NCBI RefSeq assembly: GCF_040199715.1 | Contig: NZ_JBEFNA010000010.1 | Span: forward strand, 1-59,561 | DNA: 59,561 bases | DNA from: Fusobacterium sp. SYSU M8D902 | Lineage (GTDB): Bacteria > Fusobacteriota > Fusobacteriia > Fusobacteriales > Fusobacteriaceae | Direction: 5' to 3' | In this document: positions 1 to 8,211 of the stretch, one piece after another | Numbering within the stretch: the first letter of the stretch is position 1 | Layout of the letters: each line of letters begins with the position of its first letter | The notes under the pieces: generated by a model | The model's input: the letters and a program-made list of their open reading frames with translations, nothing else | Told to the model about the DNA's origin: nothing | Databases searched by the model: none | Translations under genes and position numbers: made by a program

Positions 1-39
1 TTTAGGGTAAATTTACAATGGATTTTTTATTGAAATTTT

Positions 40-510
40 ATGCTGCAACTTCTTGGAATTCTATTATACACCAAACAGATGATAATATCAGTTGTTATAT
101 GTAAATTGTTTGGAGCAATAGATCCATATTATGAGGGGTGTTGTGCAAAATGGTTTAACTTTGTGGCTAAGAACTTTACAATTCCACTATTAGTTGGAAT
201 AGGAGTGGCTTATACAAGTATAGAGCAAGTTCTAGCATCATTTAGCTTAACTTATATAGTTTTAGTTACAACAACTGTTGTAGGGGCTATTATAGGTACA
301 GCAATAGTTGGACATTTTATAGGTTTCTATGTGATAGAAGGGTCTATAACTGCAGGACTTTGTATGGCAAATATGGGTGGAACAGGAGATGTGGCTGTTT
401 TATCAGCAGCAAATAGAATGGTACTTATGCCATTTGCTCAGATCTCTTCAAGAATAGGTGGGGCGTTTATGTTACTACTCACTTCCCTTATAATAAATTT
501 TGTAAAATAA
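40..510 (+). pseudogene. C-terminal fragment of a 2-hydroxycarboxylate/Na+ symporter (CitS/MaeN family)
   Basis: The 156 residues match the C-terminal third of the 2-hydroxycarboxylate transporter family, which imports citrate or malate with sodium. The diagnostic segment MANMGGTGDVAVLSAANRM carries the re-entrant-loop GG motif and is followed by AQISSRIGG and a final hydrophobic helix. Full members have about 430-450 residues, so most of the protein is missing. All three forward frames are closed just upstream, with stops at 3-5, 8-10 and 31-33, so the copy cannot continue intact to the left without a frameshift. Homology seems to begin near residue 13 (QMIISVVICKLFG); the first dozen residues look out of frame. 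It is either a frameshifted gene or a remnant. The family is fairly certain and the broken state is likely. Confidence 0.65.
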
Positions 511-522
511 AAAAGAGTTGAT

Positions 523-566
523 AAAAAAGGAAAAAAGTTACTTCAGAGTAATTTTTTTCCTTTTTA
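523..566. terminator. Bidirectional terminator between the symporter fragment and the pilus operon
   Basis: An A-rich arm ending in AGTTACT, a TCAG loop, and the complementary arm AGTAATTTTTTTCC. The A and T runs allow termination from both sides, fitting two convergent transcription units. Confidence 0.8.
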
Positions 567-568
567 GT

Positions 569-1291
569 TTAAAATTTAACTATTTTTAGAATGTTTTGAC
601 TAGGGAATTCAATAACCTCAATTTTATCAAGATCAGTTATACTAGAAAAATTATCACTTAAAAGAGTATCAAAATTTTTGCTCTGATCAATAAAGATAAA
701 TCCACCGTCAATAACTTGAGAACTATTTTTACCATAGGCTGTAACTCTATATTGAACAAATCTCTTTTTAGTAAGATTTTTTAATGTTCCTTTTATATGA
801 AGTCTACCATTTTTTTTATAGACTTTATAGTTGTAGAGATCAACTTTTGGGGGAAGATCACCAACCCAAGCAAACATCTGTATAGCTATATTTACTCCAA
901 ATTGAGTGCCTGCTACAAGGGCAGTTTTTTCTTTATCAAAGACAAAATCTGGAATGGTAATACTCTCTATGTAAGTATAGAAGGCATACTCTCCTACTTG
1001 AGCATTCAAAGGAGAGTTAGCAAAAATCTTCAAGCACCTGCTCTCTCCAGGTTTTATAGTCATATATCTAGGCTGAAATACCACCCACTTATCCATACTC
1101 TTCTCCTTTATTTTACTAGGAAGAGCACTAAATCGGTAACGAACAGTATGGTTTGTCTTATTACTTATGGTATATTCTTGAAAAGCACCTCCATTATCCA
1201 GACGTTGTCCAAAATAATCTGGGGTAATTTCAAAGGCAAATAGATTTAAAGTGATTATGAAGGTAAAAATAAGTGTTGTAATTTTTTTCAT
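569..1291 (-). CDS. Second periplasmic pilus chaperone-like protein
   Basis: A 240-residue secreted protein, last gene of the seven-gene pilus operon. The ATG at 1291 is preferred over an upstream in-frame codon because AAGGAG lies six bases before it and MKKITTLIFTFIITLNLFAF is a good signal peptide. The mature N-terminus (EITPDYFGQRLDNGGAF, then YTISNKT) and the stretch WVVFQPRYMTIKPGE follow the first immunoglobulin domain of pilus chaperones, where a strand ends in N-x-T and a proline/glycine loop follows. The C-terminal part (KNFDTLLSDNFSSI) resembles, from memory, the end of CfaA, the class 5 (alpha) fimbrial chaperone. It would cap subunits in the periplasm and deliver them to the usher at 3894-6488. 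A second chaperone in one operon suggests subunit specialisation. Confidence 0.65.
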   Translation of the reverse strand: MKKITTLIFTFIITLNLFAFEITPDYFGQRLDNGGAFQEYTISNKTNHTVRYRFSALPSKIKEKSMDKWVVFQPRYMTIKPGESRCLKIFANSPLNAQVGEYAFYTYIESITIPDFVFDKEKTALVAGTQFGVNIAIQMFAWVGDLPPKVDLYNYKVYKKNGRLHIKGTLKNLTKKRFVQYRVTAYGKNSSQVIDGGFIFIDQSKNFDTLLSDNFSSITDLDKIEVIEFPSQNILKIVKF

Positions 1292-1304
1292 AGTTAGCTC
1301 CTTT

Positions 1305-2981
1305 TTAAAATTTTCCACTCTTATTTTTTGGAACAAGAGTAACCTTTACATTTAATCTCCCTTGGTAGTATCCTGGGATAGTTTTTGTGTAATCAACAAT
1401 TTGGGCTGTGATTAGAAATTTTCTTTTGTTAAATCGTTCATCAACACTTATTGGCTCTTTAGGTATGATTGAGTTAACCTGAGCAGTAACAAATTTTGTA
1501 GGATCAAGTCTGTTCTTTTTTCCAATATATTTTAAAGTCATACTTTTTTCAGTTTCGACTAAACAATCATAATTTTTATTGTATTCAGTAGCTATTTCAG
1601 CTGTTTTTTTCTCACCAATAGAACCATTTTTAACTTTACCAAATTCAAAATTTTGAAGGGTATTAACAAGGAGGTCAGGTTTTGGATCTTCAGTAAAAAG
1701 AATTTCCAAAACAGTATTGGGAAGGAGAAAGCCACCATAGAACTCAGTTTTAATCTTGTCTATTCCCACTTTTTTAAACTCCTCTCTATTTATTTTACAA
1801 GTGATTATGTTATTAGCAATAGAGTAGGAGATAGAGTCTTTTCCTAAACTCAGATTTAAATCCATATATTCTTTTACTTTAGGACCTTTTTTTACCTGTT
1901 TATTTCCTCTATAAAAGAATATCTGCTTAGATTTAGTATCAAATATCCTAGCTCCAAAAAATGAATCTTCTTGAATAACTTCAGAAGAGGGAAGGTGGTT
2001 TTCAATATACCCCCACCACAATATTTTCTTTATATAAAAAATATCATTATTAAGTGTTTTTGCATAAACTTTGATAACTCCATTGTGTTCCCAGAGAAGA
2101 CTATAGGGTTTAAATGAATAAAAATTAGCAGGAGGAGTATCAATATTCGTGCCTCTTTTCATCAATCTAGGTCTTGTTGAAAACTTTACCTCAATAGGAT
2201 AACTAGACAGATTGCTCTCTTCAGATTTTAATACATACTCTTTAGATTCAAGTGGTATATTGATATTGGAATCAATTTTTCCATAGAGAGTGTCAGAGTT
2301 ATGTATATTATTTAGATTGGTTAATTGCTTATTATTTTCAAAATAGAGAGAGATTGGAATTTTTTCTTTAAACTCCTTCCCTTCTAAAAAGTACTTGATA
2401 TTCCTAATATCTAAAACAATATTTTGATTGCTCTCTTTTCTATGAGATATTTTAGCTATTTTGAGAACTACTCCATATCTATCAAGCTTGTAAAGTGTAT
2501 CTTTTGTGTCGTTGACACTTTCAATTATAATATGTCCGTCTGCTCTTGAAAGATCAACATATTCATCTACTATTCTTCCAGTGTAAACTTTTTTTATCCT
2601 ATCTCCTTGGATCAACCAAAAATATAGTTGTTTAGGAGTAGAGGTAAAAGAGTAATCAACTTCTAAATACTTTTTATTGTTAAGAGAGATAACTTTATTT
2701 GGGAACATTCCAACAATATCTGTAAAGGATCTTATACCCTTTATGCTATCAGTTATATATACCCTGTTTGAAAATAGATCCATATCTGATGTCAGTTCAG
2801 CATAGAATTTTTTATTGTTACGATCGACTATTAAATCCAAATAATTGTTGCTTTTAATTTTTGTAACCTCTATATTCAATTGAGCAGTACGTCCTTTTTC
2901 ATAAGCCATTATCCCAGCTGTTCCCAAAATTGTATTTGTAAATAGGAGAAAAGAGATGAGAGTGGTAATTATTTTTTTCAA
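1305..2981 (-). CDS. Large secreted protein of the pilus operon, candidate tip adhesin
   Basis: A 558-residue protein with an N-terminal signal (MKKIITTLISFLLFTNTILG) and otherwise beta-rich, hydrophilic sequence without membrane helices. It is the largest non-usher product of the operon, and its start overlaps the stop of the preceding gene by four bases, implying coupled translation. In class 5 pilus operons such as cfaABCE, a large two-domain adhesin is encoded after the usher, so position and size suggest a tip adhesin. I do not recognise a lectin or other binding motif, and it is longer than CfaE-type adhesins (about 360 residues). The C-terminal section (VTAQVNSIIPKEPISVDERF onward) could be a pilin-like domain. 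The role rests mainly on context. Confidence 0.5.
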   Translation of the reverse strand: MKKIITTLISFLLFTNTILGTAGIMAYEKGRTAQLNIEVTKIKSNNYLDLIVDRNNKKFYAELTSDMDLFSNRVYITDSIKGIRSFTDIVGMFPNKVISLNNKKYLEVDYSFTSTPKQLYFWLIQGDRIKKVYTGRIVDEYVDLSRADGHIIIESVNDTKDTLYKLDRYGVVLKIAKISHRKESNQNIVLDIRNIKYFLEGKEFKEKIPISLYFENNKQLTNLNNIHNSDTLYGKIDSNINIPLESKEYVLKSEESNLSSYPIEVKFSTRPRLMKRGTNIDTPPANFYSFKPYSLLWEHNGVIKVYAKTLNNDIFYIKKILWWGYIENHLPSSEVIQEDSFFGARIFDTKSKQIFFYRGNKQVKKGPKVKEYMDLNLSLGKDSISYSIANNIITCKINREEFKKVGIDKIKTEFYGGFLLPNTVLEILFTEDPKPDLLVNTLQNFEFGKVKNGSIGEKKTAEIATEYNKNYDCLVETEKSMTLKYIGKKNRLDPTKFVTAQVNSIIPKEPISVDERFNKRKFLITAQIVDYTKTIPGYYQGRLNVKVTLVPKNKSGKF

Positions 2982-3412
2982 ATCTCCTCCTCCTTACCAT
3001 AAATAGAGTAGTTAAGAGGAAGAGTTCCCAGATAATCTCCCTCTATCTCATTTTGATTTTTTCCTTGAGAAAACTCTTTCTTATCTAAAATAACAAAGTA
3101 TATGAGCTTTTCATTCTCCTTCTCTATTATGATCTCATCTTTTTTATTTTCAAAATTAATATTTTCACTTTTAATAAAGTTTTTTCCATTACTTAAAACC
3201 AATTGTTCAGGAGTTTTAAATTTAATAAGTTTTCCAATATCCTCATCTAGATTATCTGTAGTTATTATGATTATTCCTCTAGCAGTAGCACTATATAGTC
3301 CACTATTTTGTGCTCTGATTTCGTGAAATTCTAAAGGTTTAACCTTTATTTTAATTTCAGAATAAGAGATTCTATTAAAAATTAAAAGCAAAAGTGTAAT
3401 TAACTTTTTCAT
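2978..3412 (-). CDS. Small secreted protein of the pilus operon, possible minor subunit
   Basis: 144 residues with a signal-like start (MKKLITLLLLIFNRISYS) and a beta-strand-rich mature part beginning EIKIKVKPLEFHEIRAQ. The gene overlaps both neighbours by four bases (ATGA-type junctions), so it is translated with the candidate adhesin and the 159-residue protein. I recognise no family. Its size and export signal suit a minor pilin or assembly factor, a guess from context. No cysteines are visible in the mature part, so no subunit disulfide is expected. Confidence 0.5.
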   Translation of the reverse strand: MKKLITLLLLIFNRISYSEIKIKVKPLEFHEIRAQNSGLYSATARGIIIITTDNLDEDIGKLIKFKTPEQLVLSNGKNFIKSENINFENKKDEIIIEKENEKLIYFVILDKKEFSQGKNQNEIEGDYLGTLPLNYSIYGKEEEI

Positions 3413-3888
3413 CTACTATCTACCTCCACAGTTATATATACTCTTTTTCTATGAGTTCCCTCCTTACTAATATTTTTTCCAGAAATTTTAACATAGTTAT
3501 CTCGAATAATTTTACTATCAATATTTTTATTAACATAGATTACAGTGTCAATTTTTCCATCACTATCTATATCAATCTCTTTATTACTGAGATTAAATCT
3601 GTATTTATAAAAAGTATCAGGTTTTTTGTTTAATTCCATTTCAAACGGAAGAGTAATCTCCTCATCATCTACAACTAAGGTTTTTACCTCTATATCTGAG
3701 ATAACTTCTAGTGGAACAAACACTTTAGCCTTAGCATCAACTCTGATTGAATCACTTTTTATTAACTTTCTCTCTTTTTTTACAACTTTTGTACTCTCTT
3801 TGTTTTCTGTATCTACAGTAGTTACTGTGGTTTCAGCCCAAAGAAGAGCAGAGGAGATAAAACATAGAGAGATAATTTTTTTTAACAT
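3409..3888 (-). CDS. Secreted protein of the pilus operon, possible pilin-like subunit
   Basis: 159 residues with a signal peptide (MLKKIISLCFISSALLWA), a charged Thr/Lys/Glu-rich linker, then alternating beta strands (IRVDAKAKVFVPLEVISD) ending YITVEVDSR. The pattern VDAKAKVFVPLEVI is similar in kind to the start of the putative major pilin (VTVPVEATVEIIP), so it may be a second structural subunit. DIDSDGKIDTVIYV looks like a short calcium-type Asp loop. It begins five bases after the usher stop and overlaps the next gene by four bases. No firm family assignment. Confidence 0.5.
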   Translation of the reverse strand: MLKKIISLCFISSALLWAETTVTTVDTENKESTKVVKKERKLIKSDSIRVDAKAKVFVPLEVISDIEVKTLVVDDEEITLPFEMELNKKPDTFYKYRFNLSNKEIDIDSDGKIDTVIYVNKNIDSKIIRDNYVKISGKNISKEGTHRKRVYITVEVDSR

Positions 3889-3893
3889 CTTTT

Positions 3894-6488
3894 CTAACTC
3901 CTTTCTACTATTTTATTTTTATCAATAGTTGCATTTAATATAATTGTATTTCCATTTCCTTTTTTGTATTTAACTCTTATTTTTTTTATTAAAGGAGTTA
4001 TATTTGTATTTTTAAATGATCTGATCTCAAGAGTGTATTCACCTTGAGGAAGTTGACTGATATCATAGTAACCTAAATAATCAGGAAGTGTGTTAGTAAT
4101 CAAATTTCCTTTACTATCTTTTAGAGTAATTACTATTTCTGAAAGTATTTTTTCATCAAGTTGTAACTGTCCAGAGACACTGAAAAAAGGTTTAATTGGA
4201 ATATCTACAAGAATATCCCCACTACCTGTTCCCTTAAGATAGAGTTTTGTATTATATAGATCATAGCCAGGAAATCTAATAATTGGTTTAAGTTCATAGA
4301 GTATATCATTGGGAATATTGTAAAAATATATGGGTTTTTTAGAGTTTGTTATCTTCTTTTCTCCATTAATTTCAATTTGAACATTCCCTACAAAGCTCTC
4401 CCCAATATCATATCTATTATTTCCATTTAAATCTAAAAAGCTTCTCACTTTAGCTCGAGAACTATCCATATTATCAATCGGTTTTCTAATATCCTTGAGA
4501 TCCATAATTCTATTGAATCCAAGAGAAATATCGTAATTTCCATTATCTTTTGTATTCACATCAATTTTAAATAGATTGTCAAGCTCTATATTGAACTTAA
4601 AGGTTAGTTTTTCTCTCTCCTTTTTGTCATAGGAAAATTCAATAGAGTAGTTTACTCCACTGTTTCCTCTGATGTTGTACAGGGCTATTTTACTTTTTAG
4701 ATCTCTTTCTCTTTCTGTTATGGAGCTATTCCATCTGATTCCATAATTATTAGGTAGGTAGTAATAGAGATTGGCCGAGTAAATATCATCTCTATTGTCA
4801 GCTCTCTCATATTCAAATGTAGTTAAAACCCTTCCAAAAGATTTAGAAATCTCCATATCCCAATTATATTCACTATATCTTTCGCCCTTCCAACTCTCTC
4901 TCCATTCATAGGATTGATTTAGTGTTAGAAAGGAGAAAGGTTGGTAGTTTAATGACAGAGTATCTAAATTTTTATCAGAATAGTATTCACTATAATTAGC
5001 TTTTTCATACTCAAAAGTTAAATCTGAAATTTTGATCTGTGTTTTTCCAAAAAAACTGTTACTCTTCCTATAGATATTTTTATTCAATATTTTTTCACTG
5101 TTTAGATCAATAGTATAGGTAATAAAATCAAGAGTATTTGTATATATAAGCTCCATACCACCAAACTCTAAATACTTTAAATCTCTGTTATTATCTTTAT
5201 TAACCAATAATTTTGGAGATTTAGAGTAGCTACCACCAATTGTTAAAAAGTCAGTAATACCATAAAATATCTTGGAGTTAAATTCACTTCTTTTTCTATC
5301 ATATGAATCTTCCAACTGAGAAATATCTAGTTGATATTGAAATTCACCTCTATTCTGTTGATTAAAATTATCAGCTGTTTCAATAGTTTTAATCTCTATT
5401 GTTCCGTTGGGGTTGTGTATTCTAAGAGTGTACTCTCTATTATCTCTAAGTTCCTTATTATCAAAAACAACTACTCCATTAACAGCATCTTGAATATCAA
5501 TAGTGGTTCCTAGATAGATCAGTTCTACACGACTTCCAATTGGTACATTCTCTTTGATAATAAAGTTTTTTCCATTGTCATAATAGCCAAGGTTTTTATC
5601 AATTGAGATAGAGTTAATCCAACTACCATTGAAGCTCTTTTCTCCCTTAAACTCTAAGTAGTGATAGTAGGGTAAGTTATCATAACGTAGTTTTAAAAGA
5701 TCCAATTTTCTGTTTTTTAAATCATAATTTCCAGTAAAAGTTCCATAGAGTAGATCGCTTTGATATATCAGTTTACCATTCCAATCACTATTTTTTTTCT
5801 TGGAAAATCTAGAAAAATATCGATTAAAATCAACTTGTAAATAACCTAAATTGATAAGCTGATGTTTATTTGTATAGTATATTTCATCAATGTTTTTTTT
5901 CTTTTCTAATAGGGATTTAGTTTCTTTTAGTCTATTGCTAATTTTATCAGGAAGGTTGTATTTAGAAGTTAGAGATAACTGTTGCTTATTGTTATCAATG
6001 TGAAAAGTTGAAGTGAAAATGTTTTTAAATAGATTGATACTAATATAATATCTATTCTCCTCTATATAAAAATCAGATTGTTTAAATTCTGCTGTTCTAT
6101 TATCTTGTATAACCGTGAAATTTTCAAAATCAATCTCCACTTTATTTAAAGAATCTTCTAAATACATCGTTAATACACTATTTTTAAATTGATAGTTATT
6201 AAAATGTATTAATTTAAAGTAATCATCTAAGGATATATAATTTTTATTATTTCTAGTTAATATTTTTAAGTTGTTTGTTATTAGTTTTCTATCAATAAAA
6301 AGAGAGTATGAATAATCTTCTTTTAATCTACCCTCTAATTCTGCTTTTAAAAAAGCATAATCTTCATTAGTTATATAATTTTTAGCTTTTAATTGTTCTA
6401 GTTTTTCAAGTATTAATCTATCTTCTCCCAAAATAGTGGTACTTACTAAAATAAGAGAAGAGAGAAAAAAAATAAGTTTTTTCTTCAT
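3894..6488 (-). CDS. Outer-membrane usher of a chaperone-usher pilus (TcfC/CfaC-like)
   Basis: 864 residues, the length expected of class 5 pilus ushers (about 870). A signal peptide (MKKKLIFFLSSLILVSTTIL) precedes a periplasmic N-terminal region. A central block of alternating strands with aromatic ends, roughly residues 210-650, fits a transmembrane beta barrel. The motif PIGSRVELIYLGTTIDIQ, then VNGVVVFDNKELRDNREYTL, matches the region shared by ushers of the CfaC/TcfC group. Near residue 680 VRSFLDLNGNNRYDIGESF forms an Asp-rich loop in the C-terminal domains, and a carboxypeptidase-regulatory-like fold (GYYDISQLPQGEYTLEI) follows. The usher would be the assembly platform in the outer membrane, receiving subunits from the two chaperones. 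It is third in the operon. Confidence 0.75.
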   Translation of the reverse strand: MKKKLIFFLSSLILVSTTILGEDRLILEKLEQLKAKNYITNEDYAFLKAELEGRLKEDYSYSLFIDRKLITNNLKILTRNNKNYISLDDYFKLIHFNNYQFKNSVLTMYLEDSLNKVEIDFENFTVIQDNRTAEFKQSDFYIEENRYYISINLFKNIFTSTFHIDNNKQQLSLTSKYNLPDKISNRLKETKSLLEKKKNIDEIYYTNKHQLINLGYLQVDFNRYFSRFSKKKNSDWNGKLIYQSDLLYGTFTGNYDLKNRKLDLLKLRYDNLPYYHYLEFKGEKSFNGSWINSISIDKNLGYYDNGKNFIIKENVPIGSRVELIYLGTTIDIQDAVNGVVVFDNKELRDNREYTLRIHNPNGTIEIKTIETADNFNQQNRGEFQYQLDISQLEDSYDRKRSEFNSKIFYGITDFLTIGGSYSKSPKLLVNKDNNRDLKYLEFGGMELIYTNTLDFITYTIDLNSEKILNKNIYRKSNSFFGKTQIKISDLTFEYEKANYSEYYSDKNLDTLSLNYQPFSFLTLNQSYEWRESWKGERYSEYNWDMEISKSFGRVLTTFEYERADNRDDIYSANLYYYLPNNYGIRWNSSITERERDLKSKIALYNIRGNSGVNYSIEFSYDKKEREKLTFKFNIELDNLFKIDVNTKDNGNYDISLGFNRIMDLKDIRKPIDNMDSSRAKVRSFLDLNGNNRYDIGESFVGNVQIEINGEKKITNSKKPIYFYNIPNDILYELKPIIRFPGYDLYNTKLYLKGTGSGDILVDIPIKPFFSVSGQLQLDEKILSEIVITLKDSKGNLITNTLPDYLGYYDISQLPQGEYTLEIRSFKNTNITPLIKKIRVKYKKGNGNTIILNATIDKNKIVERS

Positions 6489-6500
6489 TGAAGTCTTCTC

Positions 6501-7205
6501 CTATCTTAATTTAAAGATTTTGATCTCTTCATCACTATCAAAATCTTTAATCACCAGTTTTTTAGGTCTTTTATAATTTTTATCTTTTAAATAGTAAAAT
6601 TCATTTTCCTTAAATTCAAGGGAATCCCCTTTATTTAAACGTAGATTTCCTAAGAAATATTCATCTAAATAAATCTTGTATCTTCCCTGCCTTTTACCTA
6701 TATTGGTAATTGTTCCTTTTAATGTAACTCTATCACTGTTCTCTTCAATACCTATATTTTTTATCTCTAATTTTGGGAATATGTTGCCAGCATATCCATT
6801 TAATACAAGTTTGAAATCTGTATATACAGCAATAGAACTTTTTTCCTTTTTAATCTCTTCTTCATATACAGGAATCTCTCTAATACCTAAAATTGCAGAA
6901 TACTCACCTTCAGGAAGTGGTTCATAACTAGCTATATTGATCTTTATTATTCCCTCTTCTCCAGGTTTTAAAGTTAGAGAGTGTGGAAAATAGTTTATCC
7001 ATTTTGACATATCTCTATCTTTACTGTTAGAAGGCTTTTCAACATAAACACGATAAAATATTGGTTTATCTGTTTGATTAAATAGTGAGTATTCTTGATA
7101 ACTCCCCTCATCATCAATTTTTTTATCAAAGGAGAGAGGGTAGATATTAATATAGGCATATGTTATCTGTAAGGAGAGAAGAAAGAGTGTTATTAATTTT
7201 GTCAT
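6501..7205 (-). CDS. Periplasmic pilus assembly chaperone
   Basis: 234 residues beginning with a signal peptide (MTKLITLFLLSLQITYA). The mature start NIYPLSFDKKIDDEGSY is followed by YSLFNQTDKPIFYRVYVEKP, W-INYFPHSLTLKPGEEG and, around residue 125, a hydrophobic strand (FKLVLNGYAG). This is the order seen in two-domain immunoglobulin-like pilus chaperones: N-terminal strand, N-x-T turn, P-x-x-L-x-L-x-P-G loop, then the donor strand for subunits. It sits between pilin and usher genes, the usual place. It shares the layout of the second chaperone at 569-1291 (D-M-S-K-W versus S-M-D-K-W), so the two are probably paralogues. Confidence 0.75.
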   Translation of the reverse strand: MTKLITLFLLSLQITYAYINIYPLSFDKKIDDEGSYQEYSLFNQTDKPIFYRVYVEKPSNSKDRDMSKWINYFPHSLTLKPGEEGIIKINIASYEPLPEGEYSAILGIREIPVYEEEIKKEKSSIAVYTDFKLVLNGYAGNIFPKLEIKNIGIEENSDRVTLKGTITNIGKRQGRYKIYLDEYFLGNLRLNKGDSLEFKENEFYYLKDKNYKRPKKLVIKDFDSDEEIKIFKLR

Positions 7206-7253
7206 AAGATCTCCTATTTTAAAATAGGAAGAGATGGTTCTCTTCCTAATTGC

Positions 7254-7802
7254 CTAATATTTTGAATTTTTTGTGTATGTAACTACTAAATTTTGAGGAG
7301 TAGTAGTGTAAGTCTTTAAGTTTTCATAAATATATTGACTATTATCTTTGTTAGAAAGGGTTGAAGTAACAGAAAATTCAGCCTCAACATCTTTACCAAT
7401 GGAATTTTTGTTGACAGAAGTGCTAATAGTTGTTTGTAGATTTGTGGTATCTACAAAGGGAATAATTTCACTAGTTCCACTTTTTCCATCAAAGCTTATT
7501 GAAATTTCACCTGTACTATAATTTCCCGGTGTTGTTTGAATAATTTTAAACTTTTCAGTAACTGGAGTAAGTCTAGAGATCTCTGTTCCATTCTTGATTT
7601 TTCCATGGTTTAAAGTTATTTTATCAATATCATTTCCTTCAGAATTTACAATTTTGAAAGAGATATCTTCTGGGATAATTTCAACAGTAGCTTCAACAGG
7701 TACAGTGACACTATTTTTTGTTTCACCACTTGTTACAACCCCTTGAATAGCACCAAAACTAATTAAAGAGATTGAGCATGTTAAAAAAATAATTTTTTTC
7801 AT
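7254..7802 (-). CDS. Putative major pilin of the chaperone-usher operon
   Basis: 182 residues with a clear signal peptide (MKKIIFLTCSISLISFGAIQG) and a small Thr/Ser-rich, beta-strand-rich mature domain. The mature N-terminus (VTVPVEATVEIIPED, then FKIVNSEGNDI) has the alternating pattern of a donor strand and resembles in layout the start of CfaB-type pilins, where the N-terminus completes the neighbour's fold. The end (QNLVVTYTKNSKY) has the terminal aromatic beta strand of fimbrial subunits. It is first in the operon, about 50 bases ahead of the chaperone, as major pilins usually are. No sortase motif or type IV leader is seen. The pilin assignment depends on the neighbouring chaperone and usher. 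Confidence 0.65.
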   Translation of the reverse strand: MKKIIFLTCSISLISFGAIQGVVTSGETKNSVTVPVEATVEIIPEDISFKIVNSEGNDIDKITLNHGKIKNGTEISRLTPVTEKFKIIQTTPGNYSTGEISISFDGKSGTSEIIPFVDTTNLQTTISTSVNKNSIGKDVEAEFSVTSTLSNKDNSQYIYENLKTYTTTPQNLVVTYTKNSKY

Positions 7803-7845
7803 AATAATATTACCTCACAATAAGTTGTTTAAATGTTTTTTACTT

Positions 7846-7899
7846 AAAGAAAGGAATTGTTTTTATTTTAAATAAAGTCACAATTCCTATAATTTCTTT
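7846..7899. promoter_or_regulatory. Inverted repeat in the pilin 5' leader
   Basis: GGAATTGT (7853-7860) and ACAATTCC (7880-7887) are perfect 8-base arms around a 19-base loop, with partly matching outer AAAGAAA and TTTCTTT. It lies about 50-95 bases before the pilin start and could be an operator or an mRNA hairpin. It is too short to be an invertible promoter segment. Confidence 0.45.
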
Positions 7900-7952
7900 A
7901 AATAATAGAAGTAATTACAATTAATACAGAATTACTAAAAAGTAAGAGTTAA

Positions 7953-7982
7953 AATATAAAAATATTGTAGAAATAATATCAA
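7953..7982 (-). promoter_or_regulatory. Candidate promoter of the pilus operon
   Basis: On the minus strand TTGATA, an 18-base spacer and TATATT lie about 150 bases before the pilin start. The boxes are imperfect and the region is very AT-rich, so this is only the best of several possibilities. The rest of the 409-base gap between pilin and Fic genes shows no gene. Confidence 0.3.
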
Positions 7983-8170
7983 AAATAATTGGTAATTATA
8001 TGGTTGAAAGATGAAGAATGTGAAGAATAGATAAAAGCTTCTATTTTTATATCCTTAAAAAATTAATATCAATAGATATAAATTAATAAAAATATATTGT
8101 TTTGTATTATTTTTGATAACTTTTTAATAAAATAATAAAAAATCAACTTTTTTTATATTTTAAAATATAG

Positions 8171-8202
8171 TATAATATAGTAATAAATGTAATATAGGAG
8201 GT
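8171..8202 (+). promoter_or_regulatory. -10 box and ribosome site of the Fic gene
   Basis: TATAAT at 8171-8176 has no convincing -35 box. AGGAGGT follows just before the ATG at 8212. Confidence 0.5.
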
Positions 8203-8211
8203 TTTTGTAAA

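Noticed and set aside
7846-7899. Invertible promoter for pilus phase variation
   Set aside because: Only 19 bases lie between the arms and no invertase gene is near.
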